DNA from: Nocardioides sp. JS614
GTDB taxonomy: Bacteria > Actinomycetota > Actinomycetes > Propionibacteriales > Nocardioidaceae
Direction of reading: 5' to 3'
Assembly: GCF_000015265.1 (NCBI RefSeq)
Contig: NC_008699.1
Span: 124,001 to 188,000 of the forward strand
Length of the DNA stretch: 64,000 nucleotides
The notes under the pieces were generated by a model. The model made no database searches. It was not told where the DNA came from and was given only the letters and a program-made list of their open reading frames with translations. The position numbers and the translations under genes are program-made. Positions 1 through 9,251 of the stretch are shown here, one piece after another. The stretch's first letter is position 1. Each line of letters starts with the position of its first letter.

Positions 1-267
1 AAGCGCAACGAGTTCCTCGGCAGCGACGTGGTCGTGTGGACCGCGCCGGACCCGTGGGGCCCGTTCGACGGCGGGCGCACCGTCGCCCCGCTGCCCTCGG
101 ACGCCGCCCAGGGGCGGCTGCGGTACCTGCCGCTCGCGCACCCGGGGCTGCTGCCCGAGCCCGGCACCGTCGTGGTCTCGTTCAGCCGCAACCGCACCGA
201 CGTCGACGAGGTGGTCGCGGACCCGACCCGCTACCGGCCGGGCTTCCTCAGGGTGGACCTGCCGTAG
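1..267 (+). CDS. C-terminal fragment of an unidentified protein (possibly DUF4185/DUF5005-like)
   Basis: Only the last 88 codons are present; the reading frame is open from base 1 (K-R-N-E-F-L-G) to the TAG at 265-267. The fragment is rich in Trp, Pro and beta-strand-like stretches and ends in a segment reading VVVSFSRNRTD...RYRPGFLRVDLP. That ending resembles the C-terminus of DUF4185/DUF5005-type proteins (beta-propeller-like, often secreted), but this is from memory of the family's appearance and is tentative. No catalytic motif can be judged because the N-terminus lies outside the window. Confidence 0.6.
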   Translation, partial: KRNEFLGSDVVVWTAPDPWGPFDGGRTVAPLPSDAAQGRLRYLPLAHPGLLPEPGTVVVSFSRNRTDVDEVVADPTRYRPGFLRVDLP

Positions 268-285
268 CCGGCCATACTGTCCGGC

Positions 286-303
286 ATGGGTGATCCGAGG
301 TGA
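286..303 (+). other. Candidate leaderless mini-ORF (MGDPR) coupled to the next gene
   Basis: ATG at 286 follows a -10-like hexamer TACTGT (275-280) by 5 nt. It reads M-G-D-P-R and stops at 301-303, with the TGA overlapping the GTG start at 300 (GTGA). The downstream gene has no recognisable Shine-Dalgarno sequence, so translational coupling from this mini-ORF would explain its start. The arrangement resembles the serS leader ORF at 63450. Confidence 0.4.
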
Positions 304-935
304 GCAGCGGACGGCGCCGGTCGGCCTTCGTGCTCCTGCTGCTGGCCGTGCTGGTCAACCTGCCCTTCGTGCACAGCACCTGGACCGACGCGAAGGTCGA
401 GCGGTCGGGCGCGGACGTCACTGCGACCGTCGTGGACCACCGCGAACCCGACTGGCTGTCGTTCCGGTTCCCCGCCGAGATCGACCCCGACCAGCGCACC
501 TGGTCGGTCGAGGTCGAGGAGCCGACGTACGACGAGGCCGTCGGCACCGGCCGGCTCGAGGTCCGGGTGCTCGAGGACGACCCGTCGGCGTACCGCGTCG
601 ACGGCGCCCTCGAGAGCCGGGTGCCGCTGGTGGCGACCGTGGTCGCCGACGTGGTGCTGCTCCTGCTCGCGCTGCTGATGTGGAGGTTCGGTGGGCGGTT
701 GCGCAGCAGCCTGCGCGCGGTCGCGCTGGGCGATGTCGAGCGGTGCCCGCCCGAGACGCTCCTTGAGCGGCTGCAGGCCGAGGACTACCTGGTGCGCGGC
801 GAGGTGCTCGAGGTCGGACCGGACCGGGTGGTGCTCGATCTCGGCAACCGGACCATCGAGGTGCTGCTCGACGGGCACCACAACGCGGTCGGCCACCAGC
901 AGGCGGCCCAGGTCAAGGCCCGGATGATCGGCTGA
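300..935 (+). CDS. Hypothetical two-helix membrane protein
   Basis: This 211-residue protein has a hydrophobic helix at about residues 9-25 and a second at about 105-123. An extracytoplasmic domain of about 80 residues lies between them and a cytoplasmic tail of about 90 residues follows. The outer domain (TVVDHREPDWLSFRFP...) resembles a small beta domain like those in DUF3592-type proteins, but I cannot assign a family. The GTG start has no Shine-Dalgarno sequence and overlaps the stop of a five-codon ORF. The gene ends 27 nt before the convergent small gene at 963-1199. Function unknown. Confidence 0.75.
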   Translation: MSSGRRRSAFVLLLLAVLVNLPFVHSTWTDAKVERSGADVTATVVDHREPDWLSFRFPAEIDPDQRTWSVEVEEPTYDEAVGTGRLEVRVLEDDPSAYRVDGALESRVPLVATVVADVVLLLLALLMWRFGGRLRSSLRAVALGDVERCPPETLLERLQAEDYLVRGEVLEVGPDRVVLDLGNRTIEVLLDGHHNAVGHQQAAQVKARMIG

Positions 936-962
936 GGGGCCGGCGCTCAGGAAGCCCGGAGC

Positions 963-1199
963 TCAGGAGGCCCGGAGCTCGACGGTCGGCCGCGTCACGG
1001 TGGCCCGTGCACCGACGGGGACGGCCACCGGAACGGCGACCGGCCCAGTGACCGGCCCAGTGGCCTGCCCAGTCACCGGGGCGGCCTCGGCAGGCTCGGG
1101 GCGACGGGCGATGCCGGACACGAGGATCGCGACCATCAGGGTGGGCACCAGCAGCACGAAGGCCATCAGGCCTGCCATCAGCAGCGCGGTGATCGTCAT
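963..1199 (-). CDS. Small single-pass membrane protein with V-T-G-P repeats
   Basis: This 78-residue ORF has a good Shine-Dalgarno sequence (GGAGGA, about 4 nt before the ATG at 1199). One strongly hydrophobic helix spans about residues 4-30, then a short basic stretch (ARR), then a tail made of degenerate repeats (VTGQATGPVTGPVAVPVAVPV) that reflects short tandem repeats in the DNA. A helix followed by a low-complexity tail suggests a membrane-anchored small protein. No family is recognised. It is divergent from the SRPBCC gene at 1348. Confidence 0.6.
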   Translation of the reverse strand: MTITALLMAGLMAFVLLVPTLMVAILVSGIARRPEPAEAAPVTGQATGPVTGPVAVPVAVPVGARATVTRPTVELRAS

Positions 1200-1347
1200 G
1201 GGTCCTCCGGTGGGTGCGGTCTGCGGGTCTCGTTTCCCGCGGCGCCCCTGCCGAAACCTCGGCGGGGGTGTGGCCTGGACGACATCGCGCCGCCGGAGCG
1301 GCGTCCGGGAGCACATCCGCGGCTGAGGATCTGGGTAGTGGCCACCC

Positions 1348-1824
1348 ATGACCTCGTTCTCCGCAGACACGCGTGCCGAGGCGGTCGTGGACGCACCGCG
1401 CGACCGGATCTGGTCGGCCCTCACCGATCCCCGCCTGGTCGCCGAGCTGACGCCGTTCGTCCGGGCCATCCACGAGGACGGCGCCCATTGGCGCTGGGAG
1501 CTGACCGCCCTGAAGGTGCTCGGCGTCGGCGTCGCCCCCGCGTTCACCGAGCAGATGACGTACGACGAGCCGGAGCGGATCGAGTTCCGCCACGACCCGC
1601 CTGCGGGCACGACCGAGCGGTCGTCGGTCGAGGGGTGGTACGACCTGGCGGAGCACCCGGCCGGCACGCGGCTGACCACCGCGCTCGAGATCACACTGGA
1701 CCTGCCGCTGCCCAGGATCTCCGGGCCGGCGGTGCGGGCCGCGATGAGCCGGGTCATCGACCAGATGGGTGACCGGTTCGCCCAGAACCTGCTCGCCCAC
1801 CTGGGCGCCCGGCAGGTGGCCTGA
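1348..1824 (+). CDS. SRPBCC family protein (polyketide cyclase/dehydrase-like)
   Basis: The 158-residue product has the SRPBCC pattern: an N-terminal strand (ADTRAEAVVDAPRDRIWSALTDP), a helix, antiparallel strands through the middle (THRWELTA-like, RIEFRHDPPAGTTERS) and a long C-terminal helix ending in QNLLAHLGARQVA. Such proteins bind hydrophobic ligands in a deep cavity; the ligand cannot be told from the sequence. The ATG follows a TAGTGG hexamer by 6 nt with no Shine-Dalgarno sequence, so a leaderless start is possible. A palindromic repeat element begins about 30 nt after its stop. Confidence 0.8.
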   Translation: MTSFSADTRAEAVVDAPRDRIWSALTDPRLVAELTPFVRAIHEDGAHWRWELTALKVLGVGVAPAFTEQMTYDEPERIEFRHDPPAGTTERSSVEGWYDLAEHPAGTRLTTALEITLDLPLPRISGPAVRAAMSRVIDQMGDRFAQNLLAHLGARQVA

Positions 1825-1854
1825 GCCGGCCAGGCCGCGGCGTACGCCTGCGGA

Positions 1855-1932
1855 CTTGTCGGGCAATCCCTGCACTCCTGGGCCGAAGTTTCGGCCGAAC
1901 AGTGCAGGTTTCCCCGGGTACCCGGGGAAACC
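1855..1932 (+). repeat. Dispersed palindromic element, copy A
   Basis: A head (GGGCAATCCCTGCACT) is followed by a hairpin core, GGCCGAA-GT-TTCGGCC (1881-1896), enclosed by TGCACT/AGTGCA. Then comes a perfect 26-bp palindrome (1907-1932) of the form GGTTTCCCCGG...CCGGGGAAACC. It lies 30 nt after the SRPBCC stop and is oriented with that gene. Related copies are at 13430, 21672, 32222 and 59656. Confidence 0.9.
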
Positions 1933-2047
1933 GCCGCTCGACCCCGGCCCGAGCCGCCGGACCCCGGGGCGGACCCCTGATGGCCGCGGCTGCACCCGGC
2001 TGCGTCCGACTTGCCGGTAACCGCGCGGGGGGAGAAGGGTGCGGGTC

Positions 2048-3421
<1,374 letters not shown>

Positions 3422-3443
3422 ACGGACCGGCCGGGCGACCCGG

Positions 3444-5438
3444 TCAGGCGACCCGGCGCGGCCACCAGAACCGGTCGCCGAGGACCAGGGCGAGCGCCGG
3501 CACCACCAGGGTGCGGACCAGGAGCGTGTCGAGCAGCACGCCCAGGCAGATGATCGTGCCGAGCTGGGCGAGCACCACCAGCGGCAGCACCCCCAGCACC
3601 GCGAACACCGCCGCGAGCAGGATGCCAGCACTGGTGATCACCCCGCCGGTCGCCGACAGCGCCCGCAGCATGCCGCCGCGCGACCCGTGGCCGGCGGCCT
3701 CCTCACGGGCGCGGGTGACCAGGAAGATGTTGTAGTCGACGCCGAGCGCGACGAGGAACAGGAACGCGAACAGCGGCACGCCGCTGTCCATCGCGCCGAA
3801 CCCGAGCGGCCCCGTGAACAGCCACCACGAGGCGCCCATCGCCGCGGCGTACGTCGCGACCACGGTCACCACGAGCAGCAGCGGCGCGACGACGGAGCGC
3901 AGCAGCACCACCAGCCCGCCGAGCACCAGCACCAGGATCAGCGGCACGATCAGCCGCAGGTCGCGGTCCGACCCCTCGCGCTCGTCGAGGGCCTTCGCCT
4001 CGGCGCCGGTCACGTGCGCGTCGTACGGCGCGACCGCCTCGCGCAGTGCGGTCACGACGTCGGCGTTCTCCCCGGAGCGGCCGGACAGCACCGCGTCGAC
4101 CACGACCACGCCGCCGCCGGTGGCCGAGACCCGGGCCGAGGTCACGCCGTCGACCGAGCGGACCGCCCGGAGCACGGCGTCGCCGGAGCCCTCGGTGACG
4201 ACCTGGGTCGGGTCGGCGGTGCCGGCGGGGAAGGACTCGGCCAGCCGGGTGGCGGCGCTGATCGCCTCCGGCTCGTCGAGGAACTGCTCGGCCTGGTCCA
4301 GGCCGAGGTGGATCCGCCCGATCCCGGTCGCCATCAGGGCGAGCAGCACCAGGGAGCCGCCGGCCACCAGGGCCGGCCGGCGCGCCACCCGCGCCCCGAT
4401 CCGGTGCCACACGGTGTCGGCCTCGACCGTGACCGCCTCACCGACGTGCGGCACCCGCGGCCAGAACACCCAGCGCCCGAACAGCACGAGCGCCGCCGGG
4501 AGCACCACCAGCGCGAACGCAGCGGCGACCACGACGCCGACCGCGCACGCGAGGCCGAGGCCGCGGGTGGTCGGGGTCAGCGAGAGCAGCAGGGTCAGCA
4601 GCCCCAGGACGACGGTGGTCGCGCTGGCCAGCACCGCCTCCGCCGTACGCCGCAGCGCGTGCGCCATCGCCCGGCGCCGCGACGGCTCGGTGCGCAGCTC
4701 GTCGCGGTAGCGGGAGATCAGCAGCAGCGCGTAGTCGGTGCCGGTGCCGAAGACCAGCACCGAGAGGATCCCGACCGTGGACTCGTCCCACGCGACGTCG
4801 ACGCGGGCCATCACCTGGGTCGCCAGGACCGCGGCGAGCCGATCGGCGACGCCCACGACGACCAGCGGGACCAGCCACAGCACGGGGCTGCGGTAGGTGA
4901 TCACGAGCAGCACGGCGACCACGAGCGCGGTGACCAGCAGCAAGCGGGTGTTCGCCCCGTCGAAGACCGCGGCGAGGTCGGCCTGGACCGCGGCCGGGCC
5001 GGTGACCTGGGCCTGCACGCCGTCAGGCGCGGCGTCGTCGGCGGCGGCGCGCAGCGCGCTCACCCGGTCGGCCACCTCGCCGGCCGAGCCGGCCGGGACC
5101 GGCACGGCGAGCAGGGCAGCGGTGCCGTCCTCGGCGAGCACCAGGGGGCTGCCGCCATCGGCCAGACCCGCTCCCGCGTCCCGCAGCGCGGCCAGCTGGT
5201 CGCGGGAGAGCTCACCGCGATCGGCCGTGAACAGCACGATCGCGGCGCTCGACGCGGCTTCGGGGAGCCGGTCCAGGAGCGCGGTCCCCTCGGTGCTGTC
5301 CAGCCCGGCGGGCAGGGCATCGGTGCTGCGCGACGCGCGGTCGCCCTCACCGACGGCGCCGATCAGGACCAGGGCCAGGAAGAATGGCACGAGGGCGAGC
5401 ACCCAGGCGCTGCGCCGGCCGGTGATCAGCGAGGTCAT
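3444..5438 (-). CDS. MmpL/RND family transporter
   Basis: This 664-residue RND-superfamily protein has two repeats of one helix, a large periplasmic loop and five helices. The first repeat carries the MmpL signature GTGTDYALLLISRYRDEL and the second GVDYNIFLVTRAREE, the residues of the proton-relay helix. Substrates of this family are lipids or hydrophobic compounds; the cargo here is unknown. I place the start at the ATG at 5438 because GGAGG lies 6 nt upstream; an in-frame ATG at 5465 lacks a ribosome binding site. It is divergent from the MarR gene at 5502, which is its likely regulator. Confidence 0.9.
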   Translation of the reverse strand: MTSLITGRRSAWVLALVPFFLALVLIGAVGEGDRASRSTDALPAGLDSTEGTALLDRLPEAASSAAIVLFTADRGELSRDQLAALRDAGAGLADGGSPLVLAEDGTAALLAVPVPAGSAGEVADRVSALRAAADDAAPDGVQAQVTGPAAVQADLAAVFDGANTRLLLVTALVVAVLLVITYRSPVLWLVPLVVVGVADRLAAVLATQVMARVDVAWDESTVGILSVLVFGTGTDYALLLISRYRDELRTEPSRRRAMAHALRRTAEAVLASATTVVLGLLTLLLSLTPTTRGLGLACAVGVVVAAAFALVVLPAALVLFGRWVFWPRVPHVGEAVTVEADTVWHRIGARVARRPALVAGGSLVLLALMATGIGRIHLGLDQAEQFLDEPEAISAATRLAESFPAGTADPTQVVTEGSGDAVLRAVRSVDGVTSARVSATGGGVVVVDAVLSGRSGENADVVTALREAVAPYDAHVTGAEAKALDEREGSDRDLRLIVPLILVLVLGGLVVLLRSVVAPLLLVVTVVATYAAAMGASWWLFTGPLGFGAMDSGVPLFAFLFLVALGVDYNIFLVTRAREEAAGHGSRGGMLRALSATGGVITSAGILLAAVFAVLGVLPLVVLAQLGTIICLGVLLDTLLVRTLVVPALALVLGDRFWWPRRVA

Positions 5439-5473
5439 GTGGGCCTCCGTGAGGATCCGTGGCATGGTGGTCG

Positions 5474-5486
5474 CTAACTAGATTAG
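5474..5486. promoter_or_regulatory. Candidate MarR operator between MmpL and MarR genes
   Basis: CTAACTAGATTAG is an imperfect inverted repeat (CTAA...TTAG) in the AT-rich part of the 63-bp gap between the divergent exporter and MarR genes. Its position between two divergent starts fits autoregulation and control of the exporter. The sequence is short, so this is inference. Confidence 0.4.
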
Positions 5487-5501
5487 ACATCAAGTAGGTG
5501 A

Positions 5502-6020
5502 ATGAAAAAAATGGCGAAGCCCGAGCGGGCCGGCCCGGCGAGCGAGTTCGCCGATGCCTGGCGTCAGACCGGGAGCCTGGTCGCCCTGCGCGAGGCGATC
5601 GAGGCGGGTGCCCGGGTGCGCCACGTGGTCGCCCGGCGCGCGGGGCTGAGCGACTCCGAGCTGGTCGCGCTCCAGCACCTGGTCCGGACCTCGCTAGGCC
5701 CCGCGGAGCTGGCCCGGATCCTCGACATCAGCACCGCCGCGTCGACCGGAGTCGTCGACCGGCTCGCCGAGCGGGGGCACGTCGAGCGGCACCCGCACGC
5801 CGAGGACCGCCGTCGCACGGACGTGCGGGTGACCGCGTCCGGGCGCGAGGAGGTGCTCGCGCACCTGCTGCCGATGTTCACCGCCCTGGACGCCTGGGAC
5901 CGCTCGTTCACCGAAGCCGAGCGCGCGCTGGTCGAGCGGTACCTGCGGGGCGTCCGGGCGGCCTTCGAACAGGTCTTCGACCCGCCGGTGATCGCTCAGC
6001 CGCCACCCTCGGAGGCGTAG
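5502..6020 (+). CDS. MarR family transcriptional regulator
   Basis: This 172-residue protein has the MarR winged helix: ELVALQHLVRTSLGPAELARIL (helices 2-3), the recognition helix STAASTGVVDRLAERGHVERHPHAEDRR and the wing RTDVRVTASGREEV. The conserved wing Asp-Arg pair (EDRRRTDVRVT) is present. The start is supported by AGGTGA just upstream; an in-frame ATG three codons later is possible. It is divergent from an MmpL exporter, the usual arrangement for ligand-relieved repression of an efflux pump. The 3' end overlaps the convergent ppgK 3' end by 25 nt. Confidence 0.88.
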   Translation: MKKMAKPERAGPASEFADAWRQTGSLVALREAIEAGARVRHVVARRAGLSDSELVALQHLVRTSLGPAELARILDISTAASTGVVDRLAERGHVERHPHAEDRRRTDVRVTASGREEVLAHLLPMFTALDAWDRSFTEAERALVERYLRGVRAAFEQVFDPPVIAQPPPSEA

Positions 6021-6754
6021 AGCGCCGCGCCCACCACCCCGGCCTTGTTGAGCAGCGCCGCCGGGATGATCTCGGTGTCGATGTCCACCAGCGCGAGGAA
6101 CTCGGCGGAGGACTTGCTGACCCCGCCGCCGACCACGAACAGCTCGGGAGAGAAGAGCCGCTCCAGGGTGCGGTAGTACGTCGTGAGCCGCTTCGCCCAC
6201 TGCTCCCAGGACAGGTCCTCGCGCTCGCGGGCGCTGTTGGCCGCCCGGGACTCGGCGTCGTGGCCCTCGACCTCGAGGTGGCCGAGCTCGGAGTTCGGCA
6301 CCAGGACGCCGTCGTAGACCATCGCCGAGCCGATCCCGGTGCCGAGGGTGGTCACGATCACCAGGCCGGAGCGGCCCTTCGCCGCGCCGTACCGCACCTC
6401 GGCCAGCCCGGCGCCGTCCGCGTCGTTCACGACGTGCACCTCGCGGCCGGTGGCCCGGGTGAAGAGCCGGTCGGCGTCGGTGCCGACCCAGGCCCTGTCG
6501 ATGTTGGCCGCCGAGCGGACCACGCCGTGGCGGACCACCCCGGGGACCGTCACGCCGACCGCGCCGGTGGAGTCCGGGAATCGGCGCAGCAGCTCGACGA
6601 AGACCGCCGCCACCCGCTCGGGTGTGGACGGGTCGGGGGTCCGGATCCGGACCCGCTCGGCGGCGAAGTCGCCGGCCTCGAGGTCGACCGGTGCGCCCTT
6701 GATGCCGGTGCCACCGAAGTCGATGCCGAAGGGCTGCGGTGCCGTCTGGGCCAT
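5996..6754 (-). CDS. ppgK: Polyphosphate glucokinase
   Basis: The enzyme phosphorylates glucose to glucose-6-phosphate using polyphosphate (or ATP), typical of Actinobacteria. This 252-residue ROK-family protein starts with the phosphate-1 motif GIDFGGTGIKG and has VVNDADGAG (catalytic Asp), TTLGTGIGSA (phosphate-2), ELGHLEVEGHDAE (ROK glucose-contact region) and LFVVGGGVSK (adenosine motif). Length and motif order match PpgK. The start is probably leaderless: TAGGGT sits 6 nt before the ATG on the minus strand. The divergent PadR gene starts only 24 nt away, so the two promoters overlap. Confidence 0.94.
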   Translation of the reverse strand: MAQTAPQPFGIDFGGTGIKGAPVDLEAGDFAAERVRIRTPDPSTPERVAAVFVELLRRFPDSTGAVGVTVPGVVRHGVVRSAANIDRAWVGTDADRLFTRATGREVHVVNDADGAGLAEVRYGAAKGRSGLVIVTTLGTGIGSAMVYDGVLVPNSELGHLEVEGHDAESRAANSAREREDLSWEQWAKRLTTYYRTLERLFSPELFVVGGGVSKSSAEFLALVDIDTEIIPAALLNKAGVVGAALYASEGGG

Positions 6755-6777
6755 CCACCAACCCTAAACTGCGGGGT
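6755..6777. promoter_or_regulatory. Compact divergent leaderless promoters for ppgK and PadR gene
   Basis: The whole intergenic gap is 23 bp. On the plus strand TAAACT (6765-6770) lies 7 nt before the PadR ATG. On the minus strand TAGGGT (complement of 6761-6766) lies 6 nt before the ppgK ATG. The two -10 hexamers share two bases, so RNA polymerase should not occupy both at once. Confidence 0.5.
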
Positions 6778-7413
6778 ATGTCGGCGCACGAGACCCGGAT
6801 GCTGTTGCTGGGTGCGGTGGCGCTCTTCGAGCCGGTCAACGGCTACCAGATCCGCCGGGAGCTGCTGTCCTGGCAGGTGGACCGGTGGGCGCACACCAAC
6901 CCGGGCTCGATCTACCACGGCCTGACGTCGCTGACCGGGCTCGGCCACCTGGTCCGCCACGACCTCGTGGACGGGGGCCGCGAGGTCGCGGTCTACGAGC
7001 TGACCGGGAGCGGCCGGGCCGAGCTGGAGCGACTGATGGTCGAGGCGCTGGAGACCGTCAACCCCTATGAGCGCAGCGCGTTCACGGTCGCGTTCTCGAT
7101 GCTGCCGCTCCTCGACCGCGACCGGGTGCTGCGGAGCCTGACCCGGCGGCGCGTGGACCTGGAGCAGACGGTGGCCGAGCTCGCGGCAGCGAACCCGGGC
7201 GTCGCCCCGCCGCACGCGACCCGGAGCATGCTGCTCTGGCTCGACCTCGCGGTCGCCGAGCTCGCGTGGCTGCGCGAGACCATCGAGGACATCCGCGCGG
7301 GCAAGCTGCCCTTCGAGATGGACGACGACTGGGGCTGGACCCCGCCCGCCGACGACCCGGGCTGGCAGATGAGCACCGACCGGGAGAAGTACCGCGCGCT
7401 ACTCGGTCGCTGA
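6778..7413 (+). CDS. PadR family transcriptional regulator
   Basis: This 211-residue protein has the PadR N-terminal winged helix (MLLLGAVALFEPVNGYQIRREL...NPGSIYHGLTSLTGLGHLVRH...VYELTGSGRAEL) and a C-terminal helical dimerisation region like PadR_C/Vir. PadR proteins repress genes in response to phenolics or drugs; the ligand here is unknown. The ATG at 6778 is chosen because a TAAACT hexamer 7 nt upstream fits a leaderless start; an in-frame ATG at 6739 would begin inside ppgK. Its 3' end overlaps the convergent NYN gene by 15 nt. Confidence 0.88.
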   Translation: MSAHETRMLLLGAVALFEPVNGYQIRRELLSWQVDRWAHTNPGSIYHGLTSLTGLGHLVRHDLVDGGREVAVYELTGSGRAELERLMVEALETVNPYERSAFTVAFSMLPLLDRDRVLRSLTRRRVDLEQTVAELAAANPGVAPPHATRSMLLWLDLAVAELAWLRETIEDIRAGKLPFEMDDDWGWTPPADDPGWQMSTDREKYRALLGR

Positions 7414-8262
7414 GTCCCGCGCCGCACCCTTCTTCGTCGTCTTCTTCGCCGGTTCGTTCTGTGAGCCGGCCTTCTTGGCGGCCGCCCGCTTGCGCGGTGG
7501 CCGTTGGCTGCGCAGCCGGACCCGCGGCTGGCCGCCGTCGGGATGGTCGAGGTCGAGGTAGGGCTGCGCACCGGCGAGCGCACTGAGCCGCGGGAACCCG
7601 TAGTGGCGCGGGTCGAACGCCGCGTGGGTCTTGCCCAGGTAGCTGCCGACCGACCCGAGCGCGGACCAGCCGTCGTCCTGCGCGGTGCTGCGCACCGCGG
7701 CCTCCAGGATCGTGCGCAGGTCCGGCAGCGAGTCGGCCTCGGCGTCGGCGTCGGCCTCGTGCTCGGACCCGGGGGCCGCCTCCTTCTGGTGCGCCTGGTC
7801 GGCGCCGCCTCCTTCGCCGTCGCGCAGCACCTCGAGGAAGATGAACTTGTCGCAGGCCGCCTGCAGCGAGGCCGGCGTACGCCGGCGCCCCAGGCCGTAG
7901 ACGGTCTTGCCCGACTCCCGCAGCCGGGTCGCGAGCCGGGTGAAGTCGCTGTCGCTCGAGACGATCGCGAACGCGTCGAGGTGGCCGGAGTAGAGCAGGT
8001 CCATCGCGTCGATGATCAACGCGGAGTCGGTGGAGTTCTTGCCGACCGTGTTCGCGAACTGCTGGATCGGCTGGATCGCGTGGCGGGCCAGCTCGGACTT
8101 CCAGCCGGCCAGCTGTTGGGTCGTCCAGTCGCCGTACGCCCGCTTGACGGTGGGGACGCCGTAGCGCGCCAGCTCGGCGAGCAGGTCCGCCGCGTGCGAG
8201 GCGGACACGTTGTCGGCGTCGATGAGCACGGCCAGGCGCACGTCGGCGGGTTCGGTCACCAC
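7399..8262 (-). CDS. NYN domain protein with LOTUS/OST-HTH domain
   Basis: The N-terminal NYN (PIN-like nuclease) domain, about residues 8-150, contains LAVLIDADNVS, TDSALIIDAMDLLY and FAIVSSDSDFTRLATRLRE, giving the acidic residues expected of a metal-dependent RNase. An acidic Glu/Asp/Ala linker follows, then an OST-HTH/LOTUS domain (about 180-250; GWSALGSVGSYLGK...YGFPRLSALAGA), a module that binds RNA. The tail is Lys/Arg-rich. The 287-residue architecture is a common bacterial NYN-LOTUS protein, probably acting on RNA; no substrate is known. The GTG start is one of two adjacent GTGs. Confidence 0.88.
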   Translation of the reverse strand: MVTEPADVRLAVLIDADNVSASHAADLLAELARYGVPTVKRAYGDWTTQQLAGWKSELARHAIQPIQQFANTVGKNSTDSALIIDAMDLLYSGHLDAFAIVSSDSDFTRLATRLRESGKTVYGLGRRRTPASLQAACDKFIFLEVLRDGEGGGADQAHQKEAAPGSEHEADADAEADSLPDLRTILEAAVRSTAQDDGWSALGSVGSYLGKTHAAFDPRHYGFPRLSALAGAQPYLDLDHPDGGQPRVRLRSQRPPRKRAAAKKAGSQNEPAKKTTKKGAARDSATE

Positions 8263-8323
8263 CCACTCCTACCACCGCCGTAAAGCAGGTGCCTCCCGGC
8301 GCGCCAGGTGTCACGCTCGGCAG

Positions 8324-9082
8324 GTGCCCACCCAGCTGTCGATGTCGCGTCATCTCGACGCGATCCGCTCCGCGATGGTGGCCTTCGTCCGGTACGCCGA
8401 GCGCGCCGGACTCGGCGCGCCCGTGCCGACCTGCCCCGACTGGACGGTCCGGGACCTGGTCGCCCACCAGGGCATGGTGCACCGCTGGGCGACGGCCCTC
8501 GTGCGCGGCGAGCACGACGTCGACCCGGACGCGTTCGAGGCCGCCGGCCGGGCCGCGGCGGACCCGCTGGAGTGGCTGCGCGACGGCGCGGTCGCGCTCG
8601 CCGACGAGCTCACCCGCGCGCCCGCCGACCTGCACGCCCTGGTGTTCCTCCACGACGCCCCCGCGCCGCGGGAGTTCTGGGCGCGCCGGCAGTGCCACGA
8701 GACGACGGTGCACGGCGTCGACGCGCTCGCGGCGGCGCTCGGCCGCTGGCCGACGGCGGAGGACACCTGGATCGAGCCGGACCTCGCGGTCGACGGGATC
8801 GACGAGCTGCCGGGCGGGTTCCTGACCCGTCCGCGCTCGCGGCTGCGCTGCGAGGAGGAGGCGCTGCTCGTGGTCGCGCCCGACGACGCCCCCGACCGCT
8901 GGCTGGTCCACCTCGGCCCCGGGCCGGCCGTCACCGAGCGGCGGGTCGGTCCGGTGTTCGCCGACGCGGACTGGCAGCTCGACGGCTCGGCGGTCTCGCT
9001 GTACCTGGCGCTCTGGAACCGGACCCGGCGGCCCGGCCTGGACGCCGGCTGGCGCGATCGCGCGGCGGTGACCTGGGGCTGA
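8324..9082 (+). CDS. TIGR03083 / maleylpyruvate isomerase-like family protein
   Basis: The 252-residue product has the DinB-like mycothiol-dependent fold pattern: PVPTCPDWTVRDLVAHQGMVHRWA at the N-terminus with the conserved Trp and His, a middle helix bundle (FWARRQCHETTVHGVDA, matching the family's RRxxHExxVHxxD metal-binding motif) and a C-terminal SCP2-like domain ending LYLALWNRT. The family includes mycothiol-dependent isomerases, but most members are uncharacterised. The GTG at 8324 follows CACGCT by 6 nt; the in-frame ATG at 8342 is an alternative. Confidence 0.82.
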   Translation: MPTQLSMSRHLDAIRSAMVAFVRYAERAGLGAPVPTCPDWTVRDLVAHQGMVHRWATALVRGEHDVDPDAFEAAGRAAADPLEWLRDGAVALADELTRAPADLHALVFLHDAPAPREFWARRQCHETTVHGVDALAAALGRWPTAEDTWIEPDLAVDGIDELPGGFLTRPRSRLRCEEEALLVVAPDDAPDRWLVHLGPGPAVTERRVGPVFADADWQLDGSAVSLYLALWNRTRRPGLDAGWRDRAAVTWG

Positions 9083-9140
9083 CCGGCCCGGGGTCGACCG
9101 GCCTGGGGGTCGACCGGCCCGGGGCCGACCGGCCTGGGCC
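9081..9140 (+). repeat. Short GC-rich tandem repeat
   Basis: GACCGGCC recurs at 9081, 9096, 9112 and 9127 in a 15-16 bp unit, just after the TIGR03083 stop. Many copies carry a SalI-like GTCGAC. It may be polymorphic in length between strains. No coding potential is assigned. Confidence 0.7.
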
Positions 9141-9193
9141 GGGGGCCGATGAGTCGCGGCGTCGCGACCGGTCTGCCTCCCGCGAGCCACGAC

Positions 9194-9231
9194 TTGACCA
9201 GAACTGTTCAACGTTGAACACTAGTGTTCAA
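9194..9231 (+). promoter_or_regulatory. Promoter-operator of the ABC exporter operon
   Basis: TTGACC (9194-9199) looks like a -35 element. It is followed by three half-sites: TGTTCAA (9205-9211), TTGAACA (9214-9220) and TGTTCAA (9225-9231). They form two overlapping perfect palindromes, 9205-9220 (16 bp) and 9214-9231 (18 bp), where the -10 should lie. A dimeric repressor of the TetR or PadR type is likely. No regulator gene is adjacent. Confidence 0.65.
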
Positions 9232-9251
9232 ACTTGACCACAGGAGACCCC

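Noticed and set aside
9081..9140. The GACCGGCC tandem repeats as a CRISPR-like array
   Set aside because: Units are 15-16 bp with no spacers of variable sequence and no cas genes.
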